NCBI RefSeq assembly: GCF_040712315.1
Contig: NC_134020.1
Span: forward strand, 50,949,751-51,013,750
DNA from: Castanea sativa
Lineage: Eukaryota; Streptophyta; Magnoliopsida; Fagales; Fagaceae
Length of the DNA stretch: 64,000 nucleotides
Direction of reading: 5' to 3'
A program made the translations under genes and the position numbers. Below the pieces are notes generated by a model that was not told the DNA's origin, did not search any database, and worked only from the letters and a program-made list of their open reading frames with translations. Within the stretch, counting starts at the first letter, position 1. Every line of letters begins with the position of its first letter. Below, piece after piece: positions 33,401 to 44,748 of this stretch.

Positions 33401-36400
33401 AACTGTCTTCTCTTAAGTCACCCTCTTTTACCAACCTTGAATCATCAACTGAAGTAAAAGCTATATCAGATAGACCTTTATGACTGTCAGATCCATGAAC
33501 AGTGACAGCTTGTCTTGTTCTTAATACCTGTATCAACAAAGAACAGTGAATAAAAATTGTCCTCATATACATTGAAATTAAGGATATTCTATAATGAATC
33601 TCAAATAAAGAAGGCAGAAAAGTGACGTCTAAAATTATTTTTTCCTATGGAGCCATCAAATAATTGCAAAGCACCAGACTACCAAAGGTTTATGCCAACT
33701 AAAATTGCAAGTCCTGGAATTGAGTCCCCTATGTTGTCCTTGGAAAAATTCACGTGCATGTATGCAGTGTGGAGTGTTAGGTATATGTTACCTTCTAACA
33801 AAAAAAAGGTTGGATAATTTACACACTATAAGTAATCTACAGTGGAGAAGGTTTCAATGGTAATGCAATGGGAAAATAGACACCGCAAGATCTTAAATGT
33901 CAATTGAAGTTAGTTAGAATATATGCTTCCAGGGAGAGTTGTGGTAAAAACATATAAGATAAAGATAATAAGAGAAGACTTACTTCCACTGGTTCAGAAG
34001 AGACATAACCAATGTCGAAAATAAGAACTTCATTACGTTTCATGGATGTGCAAGCAACCTAAAGAAGTGAACAAAGTAGATATATATTAAGGTTAAAATT
34101 CCATGAGAAAATTAAGACATAAAACAATTACAAGACAGTTAATCAACCAAAACAGCAGATGCATTTAAAAACATGATTGATATTTTCAAACTAAAAGCAT
34201 CATAGAGAGCATATATTCCTTTCAATTCCAAATAAGAAATATCATTCATAGTACTAAGGAAATGATAAGCCTAACGCTCATAATTACTTACTCAATACAA
34301 ACAGCACATAATACTTGTAGGCTAAGCATGAAAGTAGAAGTTCAGATTCTATTTTTCATTTCTCGAAATATTGAACATAAAAAGGCCTTGATTGTACAAA
34401 ATAACTGATAACGCTTTTGAGTGTTGATGAATGACAAGGGAACTAAGAATAAGAAAGGAAGAGAATAACTAAGTTGAGGATGAAGATTTGACTAAAAAAA
34501 AAAAAAACTAAAATTGATACCGACCCTTACAAGATAGAAAATATGAAGACTAAAAAGATAAATTTGAATGGCAATTACAAAATTTGTAATAGCCTCTGAA
34601 ATTCCAATCCTCTTAATGTTAAATGCATGTGGACCTAAAACTTACTTAATTAAGGTCTTGGAAACTAAGAAAGCTTCTAAAGACTAGAAAGAGAAATGAG
34701 ACAGGTCTGTACTTATGAAGCCAAACTTAGTGCATCAATTGGGACACAGATACCAACTCACAGACACATAAAAAGAGGGGGTGGGAGGATTTTAAACAAA
34801 TGGCAGAAAGAGATACAAGTGGCAATCTCCAATTAATTGGAAAAAGGATCCATAGAGATGACCCCCAAATTAGTAGTGACTGAGGTGTAGTTGAGTTGAG
34901 CTGAAGTGTTGCGTACAGTTGAAGGTTAGAAATATAATAATCTAAGTAAAACAAGGAAAAGAAAAAGTTATGAAGTCCTCATTAAGGTCTCTTCTCAATA
35001 AGGTAACTAATTAGCCTACTTCAGAAAGAGTAAAAAAGATCCACATAGCATTTATAGACTTGAAATAGAAGATTAATCAAATCACAGAAATAACAAGCAT
35101 CCATTGAAAGATTTAGTGGTTTATTGAAAAGAAATTCCAAAATGATATTTTATTTATGAGATACAATTTCAAAAGTCAGGTTGATATCAGGGAAGCATTG
35201 TGAAAATTTCAAACATTGGTACAAACATGCTATGTATTAATCTACTTCAATGAAATTTCCATCAACAAGCATATCACTTGCGCAAAGGTTGAAATATGAA
35301 CTCCAATGCCACAAGCTTTCAGAGTTAATGAAAGAACACTGACATTCTAGAGCAAGATATCTGGCTCTGGAATGTAGCATCCATAATATATAAATTCCAA
35401 ATGTATATCAGTGAATAGAAGCGCAGTTGGATCCATACCTCATCCTGGTTAGCACCATTCCAGCGGACAACATCAAGTTGTTTATTTAAAGAGAGGTGCA
35501 TTAAATGTTTAGCTTCATCTTCCTTTGAACCTACCAGGGTTTTTTATTTAAAATTAAAAAAGAAATAATTAATGTAAGGTAAAATTAAGTTTATTCTTAA
35601 AGTACACTACAAAGAGATAGTAACCAAAACTTATATAAGTTATGATATGTCAAAATACATATTAATATCTAAATGGAGAAAGACTGCGGCACCTATAAGA
35701 AACTCAACACATGAAGAAAAGACTTCCAAGATTTTGTGAATGCATGGATCAACTGACATGCTTGCTAACAGCTCTTCCATTCAAGTTCATCTCATATTTC
35801 AGAAAAAACTTAGCAACAGAGGAAGATTTTAGATGCTAACTGACAAACATGTTCAATATGCAAGGAAAGATAATGAACAATTTTTTTTTTCTTTTTTTTA
35901 ATAAATGAGAAAATGGTCCTGGCAGGGCTTGAACACACAACCTTCAAACATGTGACAATGCTGGAACATGATGTTGCTTCAATAACAAATGGTGCTTTCA
36001 TTTTCAATTTCTAAAGGCAGCATATATGCGTATGTTGGTTTCTAGCATTTACAAATTTTCACAGAAAGAAAAGAGCATTCACAGTGAAGGCACTGGATAA
36101 AAAATTAAACATGCATATTTACCACATGAGAAACAAAACGAAGAATCATGCATTTTACTGTAACCACTTACTCACTATTGCATATCATAACCATAAACAC
36201 TAAAAATGTTAAAGATTAAATGTTATTTTCTTTTTCCTATATTAAAAATAAAAAACAAATCAAGTGAATATTGCCAATCTGTCATCTGAGCCACCACATG
36301 TAAAATCAAAGTATTGTAAATACTCTAATGTACACACTAGTTATATATTGTGTGCGTGCATGCCTATCTATTAGTGTTAGATTGCATTTGATTTTAGTTT

Positions 36401-36826
36401 AAGAGCAAGTGTGCTTCAATCATGTTAAATAATTCACAAAAAATCTGCCCATAGCCTAAATAAGCCTCCATTTGCCTTAGTCAAAACTCAAACAGATACT
36501 TGCCATTGAGAGAAACAGTATAGGAAGTTGCAGTGTAGGAACTTACTTGGCAATGATTCATTACTCTGGCAATAAAGAGCTTCAAATTCATGTACTGTTA
36601 AACACCCTGATTTTGTCACTGATACCAAATATATCCCCTTCAATAAAGTGAATAAGAGATAAAAAGGTGAAATCCCCAAGCTGAAAACAAGTAAATGAAA
36701 GCAAAAGTAAAGGTATGAATGCAACACTCAGCCTATATCTAGAAGAGAATGATGATTAGAAGGTGCCTAAATGGGTATGACCTCTAAGTGTCATTTGCAA
36801 AACTATTCACAAGTTCCTTAAATGAA

Positions 36827-36869
<43 letters not shown>

Positions 36870-37139
36870 AACAAACAAAATACTGCTTCTTTGAATGGTA
36901 TTTTAGCTATATTCTCATGACATGAGCTGACACATAACACAACTAAGAGCAGATGTAGAGATTGATTTTTTTAGAGCAGTATCAAAGTTTGTTCATAAGA
37001 TAAAATAAAAAAGGCATGCATGAAACTTGATGACAGTCATCCAACAAAATTTAGAATATGAATTTGTCTGTGCACAAAATTAAAAGTGTGTATGTATATG
37101 TAAACATATGTAAAATAAAAATGAAAGAGAAATGGTGAA

Positions 37140-37170
<31 letters not shown>

Positions 37171-38550
37171 GTATATGTAAACTAAAATGAAACAGAAACA
37201 GAAACAGTGAGAGGAAAAAAATCTAGAATCCAGAAATCATGAGTTAAAAAATTATGACTCGGTATTCACCTTTTTGTCAAACTCCAATGCAGAGATGCCT
37301 TGCCTGAAGAAAAAAAGCCACAATATGTAAACATGAAACCAGAGAATATAGGTAAGGACATGTCCTAGCATCAATGCACCATTCTTACACTGTAACTAAC
37401 TAACTATGTTCATCTAATCACACAATGTAAAGGGTAAAAGCAGCAGGAGTTTGCTATTAGGTGTGATATTAAAGACAGCATTACAACTAAAAGAGGAGAG
37501 AGAGAAAGAGATGTATTCACACATTACAACTTAAAATAATGTATAAATTTTATCAATGCCTCAATCAACAAAGTTAGTTTGGGTTGGCAATTGATACCAT
37601 TAGTCGGGTTCAAAAATTGACATTATCAATCAAACGATTAGAAAGTTGTAACGTGCGAAAACGATTACTTTATTTGATATTATTACTCGAGTTTACTTGA
37701 ATTAAACGATTACAAATAATGATTCCATTACTTTAAGTTGTAATGTGTGAATTAAACAATTACTCTATCAAGTAATGGCATACATTAAAACGATTACTCT
37801 ATTTTAGAAAGATTAAAGTTACTATCAATTCACAACCGCTATAAGCTATACAAAAAACAACATGATGCATTGGCAGCAGCTATTAAAATTAAACTAACAT
37901 CATCTCATGCTACACGGGAGCACGTCCCTTAAAAGACTATAACTTGAATTCATAATATTTAATCAAGTTTTGACCTAATTCAACAGATAGAACAGAAAAA
38001 ACAAACCTTCCAATTGGCAGTTGGCCAACGAAACTCGATCCATTACCAATCCGATTCATCTGTAAAATCCACATTCCAAAAAACCAAACAATTCTTAAGC
38101 ACTAATTAACAAAACTAATCAATCAATCAAAAATCAAATTAAAAAAAAAAATTGTTCTCTTACATGCGTTTGACACGGAAATCCATCGATATGATACGAA
38201 TGCGGAAATGCCCCAATCTTTTCCCAAAAAAAAAAAAACTCAGCGATTTTAAAGAAAACTGAATCACAAAAATTTGGAAGTCAATTGAAAAAATTAGAAA
38301 AACCTCGGAGTAAGATTGCATGAGCAAACCAGAGATCTCGTGACGGTACTTCGGCTCGAACCGGCCGTTCAATTCGATCGCGGTTCGTTTCCATCGGCGC
38401 CTTTGAATTAACACACACAAAAAAAAAAAAATTTGAGAATTTTGGAAAACAACAAAAATTGAAGAAGAAGATGCGTTGAGAGTGGTTGTACCTTCGAATG
38501 GGATTAGGTTTTTCAGGTGAGGGATTGAGAGGTACCAAGTACTTGTCCAT
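24479..38550 (-). CDS. WD40-repeat protein, 472 aa, 18 exons over 14 kb
   Basis: Beta-propeller scaffold protein of unknown role; I recognise a conserved plant family but cannot name it with confidence. Coding exons, from the 5' end: 38550-38492, 38400-38304, 38217-38164, 38059-38007, 37303-37270, 36637-36547, 35530-35439, 34058-33984, 33527-33436, 32463-32334, 30807-30718, 30313-30248, 28385-28294, 28171-28106, 28000-27934, 25792-25704, 25292-25166, 24523-24479. All introns are GT-AG and all phases close to 473 codons with stop TAA. The protein starts [20 protein letters not shown] and ends [14 protein letters not shown]. Repeat signatures: [36 protein letters not shown] (residues 217-232), [16 protein letters not shown] (261-276), [20 protein letters not shown] and [22 protein letters not shown] is a WDxR motif, which can mark DDB1-binding WD40 proteins. 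Two E2F-type sites lie upstream. If intron 17 is retained, the protein would instead end ...KVCSLEDLL at 25,139. Confidence 0.9.
26172..27852 (+). repeat. Near-identical 840-bp tandem duplication in intron 15 of the WD40 gene
   Basis: Copy 1 is 26,172-27,011 and copy 2 is 27,014-27,852. I count four substitutions (near 26,564, 26,690, 26,804 and 26,951 in copy 1) and one A-tract indel, about 99.4% identity. Both copies start aaaactgatgagcccattcc and end gatatgcaacacattaa, and both include the same (CA)n run. The second copy ends 81 bp from exon 15. Confidence 0.97.
28759..28936. mobile_element. Mutator-type MITE (178 bp) with perfect 9-bp target duplication
   Basis: The ends GAGAAATGCTAGGGACACAC and GTGTGTCCCTATCATTTCTC are inverted repeats with one mismatch. 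The arms continue inward with caagttgtgattggtta / taaccaatcacgactc. ATTAAACAA flanks both ends (28,750-28,758 and 28,937-28,945); a 9-bp duplication is typical of Mutator-type elements. It lies in intron 12 of the WD40 gene. Confidence 0.92.
29300..29415 (-). repeat. (GT)n and a possible antisense tRNA-derived repeat
   Basis: A (GT)n run at about 29,309-29,332 is followed by gatttgaacccaagttctt, whose reverse complement holds a B-box-like GGTTCAAATC. Further on, the reverse complement of gatcaagctacaaggct could be an A-box region. It may be a SINE fragment in reverse orientation, inside a WD40 gene intron. Confidence 0.3.
31051..31167. mobile_element. Tourist-like MITE (117 bp) with TTA target duplication
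   Basis: Ends TGGTCCGTTTGGAT and ATCCAAACAGGCCA are inverted repeats with one mismatch, flanked by TTA on each side (31,048-31,050 and 31,168-31,170). It lies in intron 10 of the WD40 gene. Confidence 0.8.
31540..31675 (+). repeat. Dispersed repeat shared with the core of the foldback element at 54.3 kb
   Basis: Shares ggtcatgct, aaatgc-ctagcta, gataattgaatctcccactc and ttggtatcattttgag with 54,275-54,385. At this copy the foldback arms seen around 54.3 kb are absent. Confidence 0.8.
33045..33350 (-). repeat. Dispersed 300-bp repeat, inverted relative to 62,955-63,270
   Basis: The reverse complement matches 62,955-63,270 along most of its length: gtattctaacaagtgattct here against agaatcacttgttagaatac there, likewise atcacatgacaagaaaacac and ctaattctaacaggagagtt. 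It lies in intron 9 of the WD40 gene. No coding capacity or clear ends. Confidence 0.85.
36829..36866. repeat. (GA)n microsatellite in a WD40 gene intron
   Basis: About 19 GA units in intron 6. A (GT)n/(AT)n run lies at about 37,143-37,170 in the same intron. Confidence 0.95.
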
Positions 38551-38631
38551 GGAATTGAGCTTAGAGCAATTTTTTGGTTTCGGAATTTTGGAAAGGAGTA
38601 AAAAAAAAATGTGAAGGCAACTACTCGTTCT

Positions 38632-38663
38632 TTTCCCGCCAATTATTTTTGTAAGGCGCGAAA
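38632..38663. promoter_or_regulatory. Two E2F-type sites upstream of the WD40 gene
   Basis: TTTCCCGCC (38,632-38,640, plus strand) and GGCGCGAAA (38,655-38,663, the complement of TTTCGCGCC) match the E2F consensus TTTSSCGC. They lie 82-113 bp upstream of the minus-strand start codon. Just beyond are TGGGCC/TGGGCT words (38,673-38,715) like the site II motifs of TCP factors in proliferation genes. This suggests G1/S-linked expression; not proven. Confidence 0.65.
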
Positions 38664-38719
38664 TTGTGGATGGGCTGGGCCTGGATGTCATTATCTAGTT
38701 GGATTGGGCCGAGTAAAGC

Positions 38720-39821
38720 CTGACCCAACTAGTGTAAAATTGTTTTTAAAATAAATTTTGGTAAATTATAAATTCCATTTTGTGACATTTATACTTTTGT
38801 AGTTTTCTTTATAGGGCATTTATGCTAATTTTAACTTAATTTGGTGAAGTGGCAATGCTAACATCAAGTGACATTTTTTTTTTTATTCCTATGACTTATT
38901 TAAATAATACGTATGGATAGTCTTATAAATCGTTATATAATGGGTAGAAGGAGATATCTTCAAATTGATTTAGAGTTGAACATTTTTCCATATAAAATAT
39001 AACGTTTTAGGGGAGAAGATGAGCGAGGTCATGTGCATGATTTTGCAACTGATTCTAGCATTTCAAAAGACTTATAGAGGACAAAATTTGGTTGCAAATT
39101 TTGTCGTAGCTAATGGCTACAATTTTTACTAGAAAAAATAACATGAATATATAGTTTGAAAATCTAATCATTAGATTTCATATTCTTTATGTTCTTAAAA
39201 TGCCTGTCAAATTTTGTAACAATCGAATTTTATATCCTATTTAATCCATAAAATTATTTTTTATACATAATTTATATAAAAAAATTGAAATTTAAACATT
39301 TGATTAATTACAAAGCTATTGATCTTTGATTTTTTAGAAATTTTACTAGCATAGAAGATATAAAAAGAAAATGCAATCCAATTGTGAATTTGTCAAAATT
39401 CACATTCAATAAAATATATTCAGTGAAGTTGCAGTAATTTGTTACAACCAAGTTTGTAGCCAAACTTTGTCATTTTTTTTATATTGATTATTGATCTCAG
39501 ATCCTCTAGGCCTTTTCTTTGATTTTCGAACAAAGTTCTCCTCCAAAATAATTGGTTTAATAATAGATATTAATTACCATATAATAATAGATATTACTCG
39601 AAATTTTTTCAAATTACTATATAAAAATAGATAAAACGCCCATAATTTTTTTTAAATGATATTGCTTGAAAGTTTGGTAAAAAAAAAAAAAATTGTACTT
39701 GGCCCTCCGAAAATTGGAAATCAATCCTATAAAAACTAGACAATTAAAATGACCGCATAGCTCATATATGTTGCTGAGGGCCCCCTTCTCGAAACAAGAA
39801 CAAAAATCTCTTTTTACTAAT
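38720..39821. other. Intergenic region upstream of the WD40 gene, no gene
   Basis: AT-rich sequence without a credible ORF. It may hold unrecognised old repeats. Confidence 0.6.
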
Positions 39822-40906
39822 TGAAAGTTCAAATAGTATGTAAAACACCTATGAACGTTTAGACCCCCAAAAACAAAATAACCAACACAAGCTTATAATC
39901 AAACAATATATGTGCGGAAAAATGAAATATAAGCTATAACAAAATTGGTAACACACTCTAAACCATATTTAATCATAAATACAACAGCAATTAAAAGGTA
40001 AAGAGAGAGGGAAGAAGGATGCAAACACAAAGATAACACACCAATGTATTATCGAAAAGGAAACTGAAGAACTCGGCGAAAAACCTCTCTGCCACCCTCC
40101 AAGCGGTCAATAATCTACTAGAGAATGAAGTTGGGATACATGAATAGCAAAAGACCCTCCAAGCCTAATCTACCCAGTGCACCTAAGCCCTCCAAGCTTC
40201 TTACTCCAACAAGGTTACATCGAACCTTGTCTTCTCTAGCTTATCGGATCCCACAATCGCTCATTGCATCAACCAAAATGAATTGGTTCCTTCTGAACTG
40301 CTTCCGAAGCACCAAAATATCTCATCACTGATGGGTATGGTGAGATGAGGATTTGGTTAAATGTACCTCTCAAGGATATATCAATGGAGAGGGTAAGAGT
40401 AGAGTAATTTGGAGAATCAAAGGATGAAGATTGTGGATGAGTCAATCTTGTTTTTCTTTAGGGTTTCTCTCTCAAAATTCTCTCAAGAAGCTCTCTACAT
40501 TTCGTGGGTATAAGGATATTTATAGTAGAGTGTATGAGGAATGTGAAACGTCAGGTTTTATCCAAACAGGGAATTCTAGTGACTCGACCTCGCGACTGGA
40601 ACGAGTTGCAAGTTTGAGTTGCGAGCTAATTGCCTGGCCAGACTGGAAGTTTTGTCCAGTAGTGCTCCAGCTGTCACGACCCTTTAGCTCCCCTGCATGC
40701 TCCACACATGTGCCACCTTTGGCGACTCGGCAGTCGCAATCTAGTCGCGAGGCTTTTCTTGAGTGCACATATTTGAGGTTTCTTCACATTCTCACACACT
40801 ACCCTTACATAATTTCCACCGAAATACAGGGTATTTAATTGCTAAAATACAAGAAAATTTGGCAGGAAATAAAGCCAACACATGATTGAATAAATTCAAT
40901 CTTACA
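39822..40906 (-). mobile_element. 3' LTR of the copia-like element (1,085 bp)
   Basis: On the plus strand it runs TGAAAGTTCAAATAG to ATTCAATCTTACA; in element orientation it begins TGTAAGATTG and ends CTTTCA. It matches 46,781-47,821 along its length with small indels. The element's purine tract (minus strand AAAGAGGGAGAT) lies directly upstream of it, at 40,907-40,918. Confidence 0.92.
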
Positions 40907-41601
40907 ATCTCCCTCTTTGACTATTCCATGACAAGACCCTAAAACAGACTCTAGACTTAACATGTGAGTTGGGAACAGTTACCAAAACTCACTCACATCT
41001 AACTCTAGAAACTGTGAAGCTCTTGAACCATACAAACAAGTTTTTTTTTCCTTCTGAAAACAATAGCACAAGATGATCATTGTAAGCAGAAATCTTGAAA
41101 TGCATATAGAGCGAGCACAACGCGATCAAGTAGAAAAGATTAAAGCAATAAAGCATGACTTGACCAAACAAGAACAATCACTATAAACAGCGATCACAAT
41201 GAACATTCACACAAGGAATGAACATTCAGACATGCAAGCTAATAAGCTCAGTGCAAAGAATCATTTGCATGTCTAACACTCAACCGATACAAGAACACAA
41301 GGTAGTTGCATCAAGAATATAAAATCCAACAGGGGCACAAGAGAGAAGTACTCAAGAAAATGCATAACATTAACTAAAAGTACTAAGCTACAAAGCAAAG
41401 GTACACATGAAAGCATGCATAGTTAAAAACACAACATCGGACATGAAATAAAAATACACAAGAAACACAATATTAAATAAGCTTGTTGTGGCTGCTTTTA
41501 TTGCTACTCTTGCTGTTCTTGTTCTTCATCTCCAATGCTCCCCCTTTGATCTAGCTCTCTCTCCCCTTATAAAGACAATCTCCCTTTTTGTTACAGAATA
41601 A

Positions 41602-42699
41602 CTAATCTTCATCTTCCTCGAGCTTCGTTTGGATTTGGTCCAATTGGGTTTGGAGAGATGTGAATTTTGTATCAAACCAGGTGTGGTGAGAATACATGAG
41701 AGATGCTAGACCAAAGACTTTGGTGCTAAGGTCTTGCATAGAGGCAAGGATGTTGTCCAACTTCTCATCATTTGAATGAGAACTAGATTGTGCACCACCT
41801 TGAGGAGCATTACATTCTAGCTTGATCTCCTTCTTGCTGTGACCAATGCTAGCATGCAAAGTCCGAATGTTGATAGGACTCGGCTAAGGGTAGGGATGCT
41901 CGTCGTTTGTTGGATGAACACCTTTAAGCTTCAATATTTTTGAAATAAGGCAGTAAAAAGGAACACAATTCCTTAAGGCAGTTCTTTCAGCAGTTTTGCT
42001 CAAAATGTGGAAGATATGAGAGCAAATGTCAATTTCTTCTTCATTGACCAGGTCATAAAGGAATAAAGCTCTACCAAGATTTATGTATCCGGTGCTGGAG
42101 AGAGGATAGAGATTGTGAAACATGAGTGTTGTGAGTACCCTCAATTCAGAAGATAATGATGAAACGCTAATTGATTTCCCATTGGGAGAAAATTCCAAGT
42201 TTACTCCTAGAGTTTCCCGAAGTAAATCCTCTTTCGGATACAAATTATCATACACCGGTGGCTTTGGGAACATTGGCCGGTTGATGCACAAAATATTTGC
42301 AAGATAGGTTGGTGTCACTGTGAAACTTTTTCCTCGAACCCAACATTTCAGCTCATCTCCTTCTAAAATAGCATTTGCATAAAACTCCTTGATCATATTT
42401 TCATATGGTTCCTCAAAGCTAGTCAAGAGAAAGTTCCAATCCTTGGTGGCGAACCATTTCAGAATGTTTGTATCAAGAAGAGAATCCTGATCCACCACCC
42501 TTTCTACCAACAAGGGAGCATCTCTGAAGTAACTATCATATCTTTGAGCTGCTGCATAGGATCTGAACTTTTCAGTATCATAAAAGCCTGCGGATGACTG
42601 ACTCTTCTTGGACTTAAGGGTGAAGTTGTCCAAATCGATCACAGGTTCCTTACCCTTGCTGCCGCTTCCTTTTACAGTTGATTTCTTGAAGAGAGACAT
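41602..42699 (-). pseudogene. Extra ORF of the copia-like element (plant transposon-protein type)
   Basis: From the start MSLFKKSTVKGSGSKGKEPV the ORF has a basic/Ser-rich N-terminus. A globular section of about 200 residues follows (FYANAILEGDELKCWVRGKS, LANILCINRPMFP, LTTLMFHNLYPLSSTGYINL, ICSHIFHILSKTAERTALRN). A single in-frame TAG at about 41,884 precedes a last section with a coiled-coil-like heptad pattern (LDNILASMQDLSTKV, LQTQLDQIQTKLEEDE). The globular part resembles the 'putative plant transposon protein' domain (Transposase_32-like) often seen as an extra ORF in plant LTR elements. That match is from memory. Its role is unknown; it lies where pol would end in an autonomous element. 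Confidence 0.7.
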
Positions 42700-42899
42700 T
42701 AGCAAGCTGTAACATGTAATATTGAAAAGCAAGAGAAAGAACAACAAACTTGATTAGCAACAAGTTAGTCCTTAAGAAGAGATTTTGAATATTCACCCTA
42801 AAAACATACACACACACACACATAGGGGAAAACAAAGAAAATTAACATGTGACAACCAGAATCATCAAGACATGGTGAAATTATGACAATAAACACTGA

Positions 42900-44740
42900 A
42901 ACATGTCAAAATGTGAGTGTGTGTGTGCATTAGATGCAAAAGTGAGCAAACTAGGGCAATGAGAATAAGAGACATTTCATCATGTGTATGATATGCACAA
43001 CACAACATAACCATGATATACTACTCAAAGATAATAAGCAAATATGAAAACATGTATAATAAGCATCATATTATCAAAATCAACAAAACCCATATAGCAA
43101 ACTCAACAAAATATACCCACAAAATTTTCAAAATTCAACAAAAACTCAAAATCCAAGAAAACAAGGGCTAAAAACATGAAATACTTTGAGAAAAATAGAA
43201 AACCCATACCTTTTCTTGAAGATTGGTGAAGAGATGATGAAGAAAATGGAGGATTTTTGATAGAACACAGTGAGTTTGTGAGGGAGAGGAACGGACAAGA
43301 CAATGAACAGTCACAATGTGCAAGGGAAAAATAAAAGTTTATAAAAACTGTCTAGAATATGACCCTCAATGTGCAAAACACGTGTTTTTCGCGACTGGAA
43401 TAAGTCACAAACAAGTTGCCAAGTCAAGTAGCCAAAAACTTGTGTGACAAATTTTGAAAAATTTGTCTAAGTGTTTTTTGTGATTGAAAGGTCCACCCGC
43501 GAGAAAGTTGCAAGGGAGTCGCGAATCATTCTGAGTAAACCTCGCGACTAGAGCTTCCACTCGCAAACCAATCGCCAAAGTGAGTTGCGAAGATGACAAA
43601 AACCTAGAAATTTTGAAAATTTTCTAAGTCTTTTTCGCGACTAAGGGCTTGACTCGCCAGAGAGTTGCGAAAGCTTCTAAGTAAGCTTGCAACTTGGGGC
43701 TCGTGACAGGCTTCACCCGTGAGGTAGAGTCGCCAAAACAGAGTTGCACAGTTTTTGAAAATTTTCAAAACAAAAAAACTTTTCAAAAACAATTAAAACT
43801 TTCAAAAATCTTTTTGTGTTTGATCAACATATGATTTTGCATGTGCAATACATTTAATCAAATAGAATCACACAAATGAATAAGGCATTCATTGAATGTA
43901 GACATGTGTGATGTGGGTAGATATCAAATATGAGATAGTCCTTAGTCTAATGTGAAGTTTCAATGATCAATTTAACCAAGGCATACACAATTAATACTAG
44001 GAAGAGTGACCAATCTCTATTATAGAAATATGCATATATGACCTCCCACACAACTTGATTACATAACCTTGAGACTTTTCATTTGGCTTCTTTACAATAC
44101 ATAACATTTGATCATTTTGATCTTTACATCTTTTTTTGAGATCGATGCCTGAAATTTTTTAATATTTCAATTTGATGAATAAGCCTTTGGCTTTTGGGCA
44201 CCATACATTTTCATAAAAGTCGCTTTTCTTTTTTCCTAATCAAATACTAGTATATGTGACGGCTTTTGCAGCTCATTATCTCTTTTCATTTTGAGATTTA
44301 CATTTGTTGAACTCTTTAAACAAAAAAAAAAAAGTGGGAAGATATATAGACACAAGTCTATGTAAGTTTCAAGATCATCAAAACCATTGACTAATCATTC
44401 ATGACAAGTTTGAAGATCTATTTACAACAGTCACATAGATGTCAAGATTTTTCTCATAAAGATATGGGTGCAAAAAGAACAAGCTACGCTCGTAAATGCA
44501 CAAGGTCATTTGTACGAAGGTACAAGGCAAAACATGTGTGTGACATAACACAATAATGCCGATCAAACCTTTTGGATTTTCTACTTTTTATGTGTTTTTG
44601 GATTTTTGACACAAAAACAAGTAAAGATTGATAAAAAAAAAATGTAAAGTCATTCAAAGAAAAAAGCAAACAAACAAAAATTTTCAAAACAGAGAACACA
44701 CAACCAATCAATGTCCCATTACATAGGAAGTATTAATGCA
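42900..44740. other. Non-coding spacer of the copia-like element
   Basis: AT-rich, between the extra ORF and gag. Stretch 43,390-43,760 has many tcgcgact/agtcgc words like those in the LTRs. No coding signal is seen. Confidence 0.6.
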
Positions 44741-44748
44741 TAAACATG

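Noticed and set aside
38160..38691. Long minus-strand ORFs (160 and 136 aa) over the 5' end of the WD40 gene
   Set aside because: They read through two short introns with good splice sites; joining the exons gives the coherent WD40 protein instead.
40431..40838. ORF of 135 aa (and the similar one at 47,365-47,604)
   Set aside because: Both lie inside the LTRs of the copia-like element, antisense to it.
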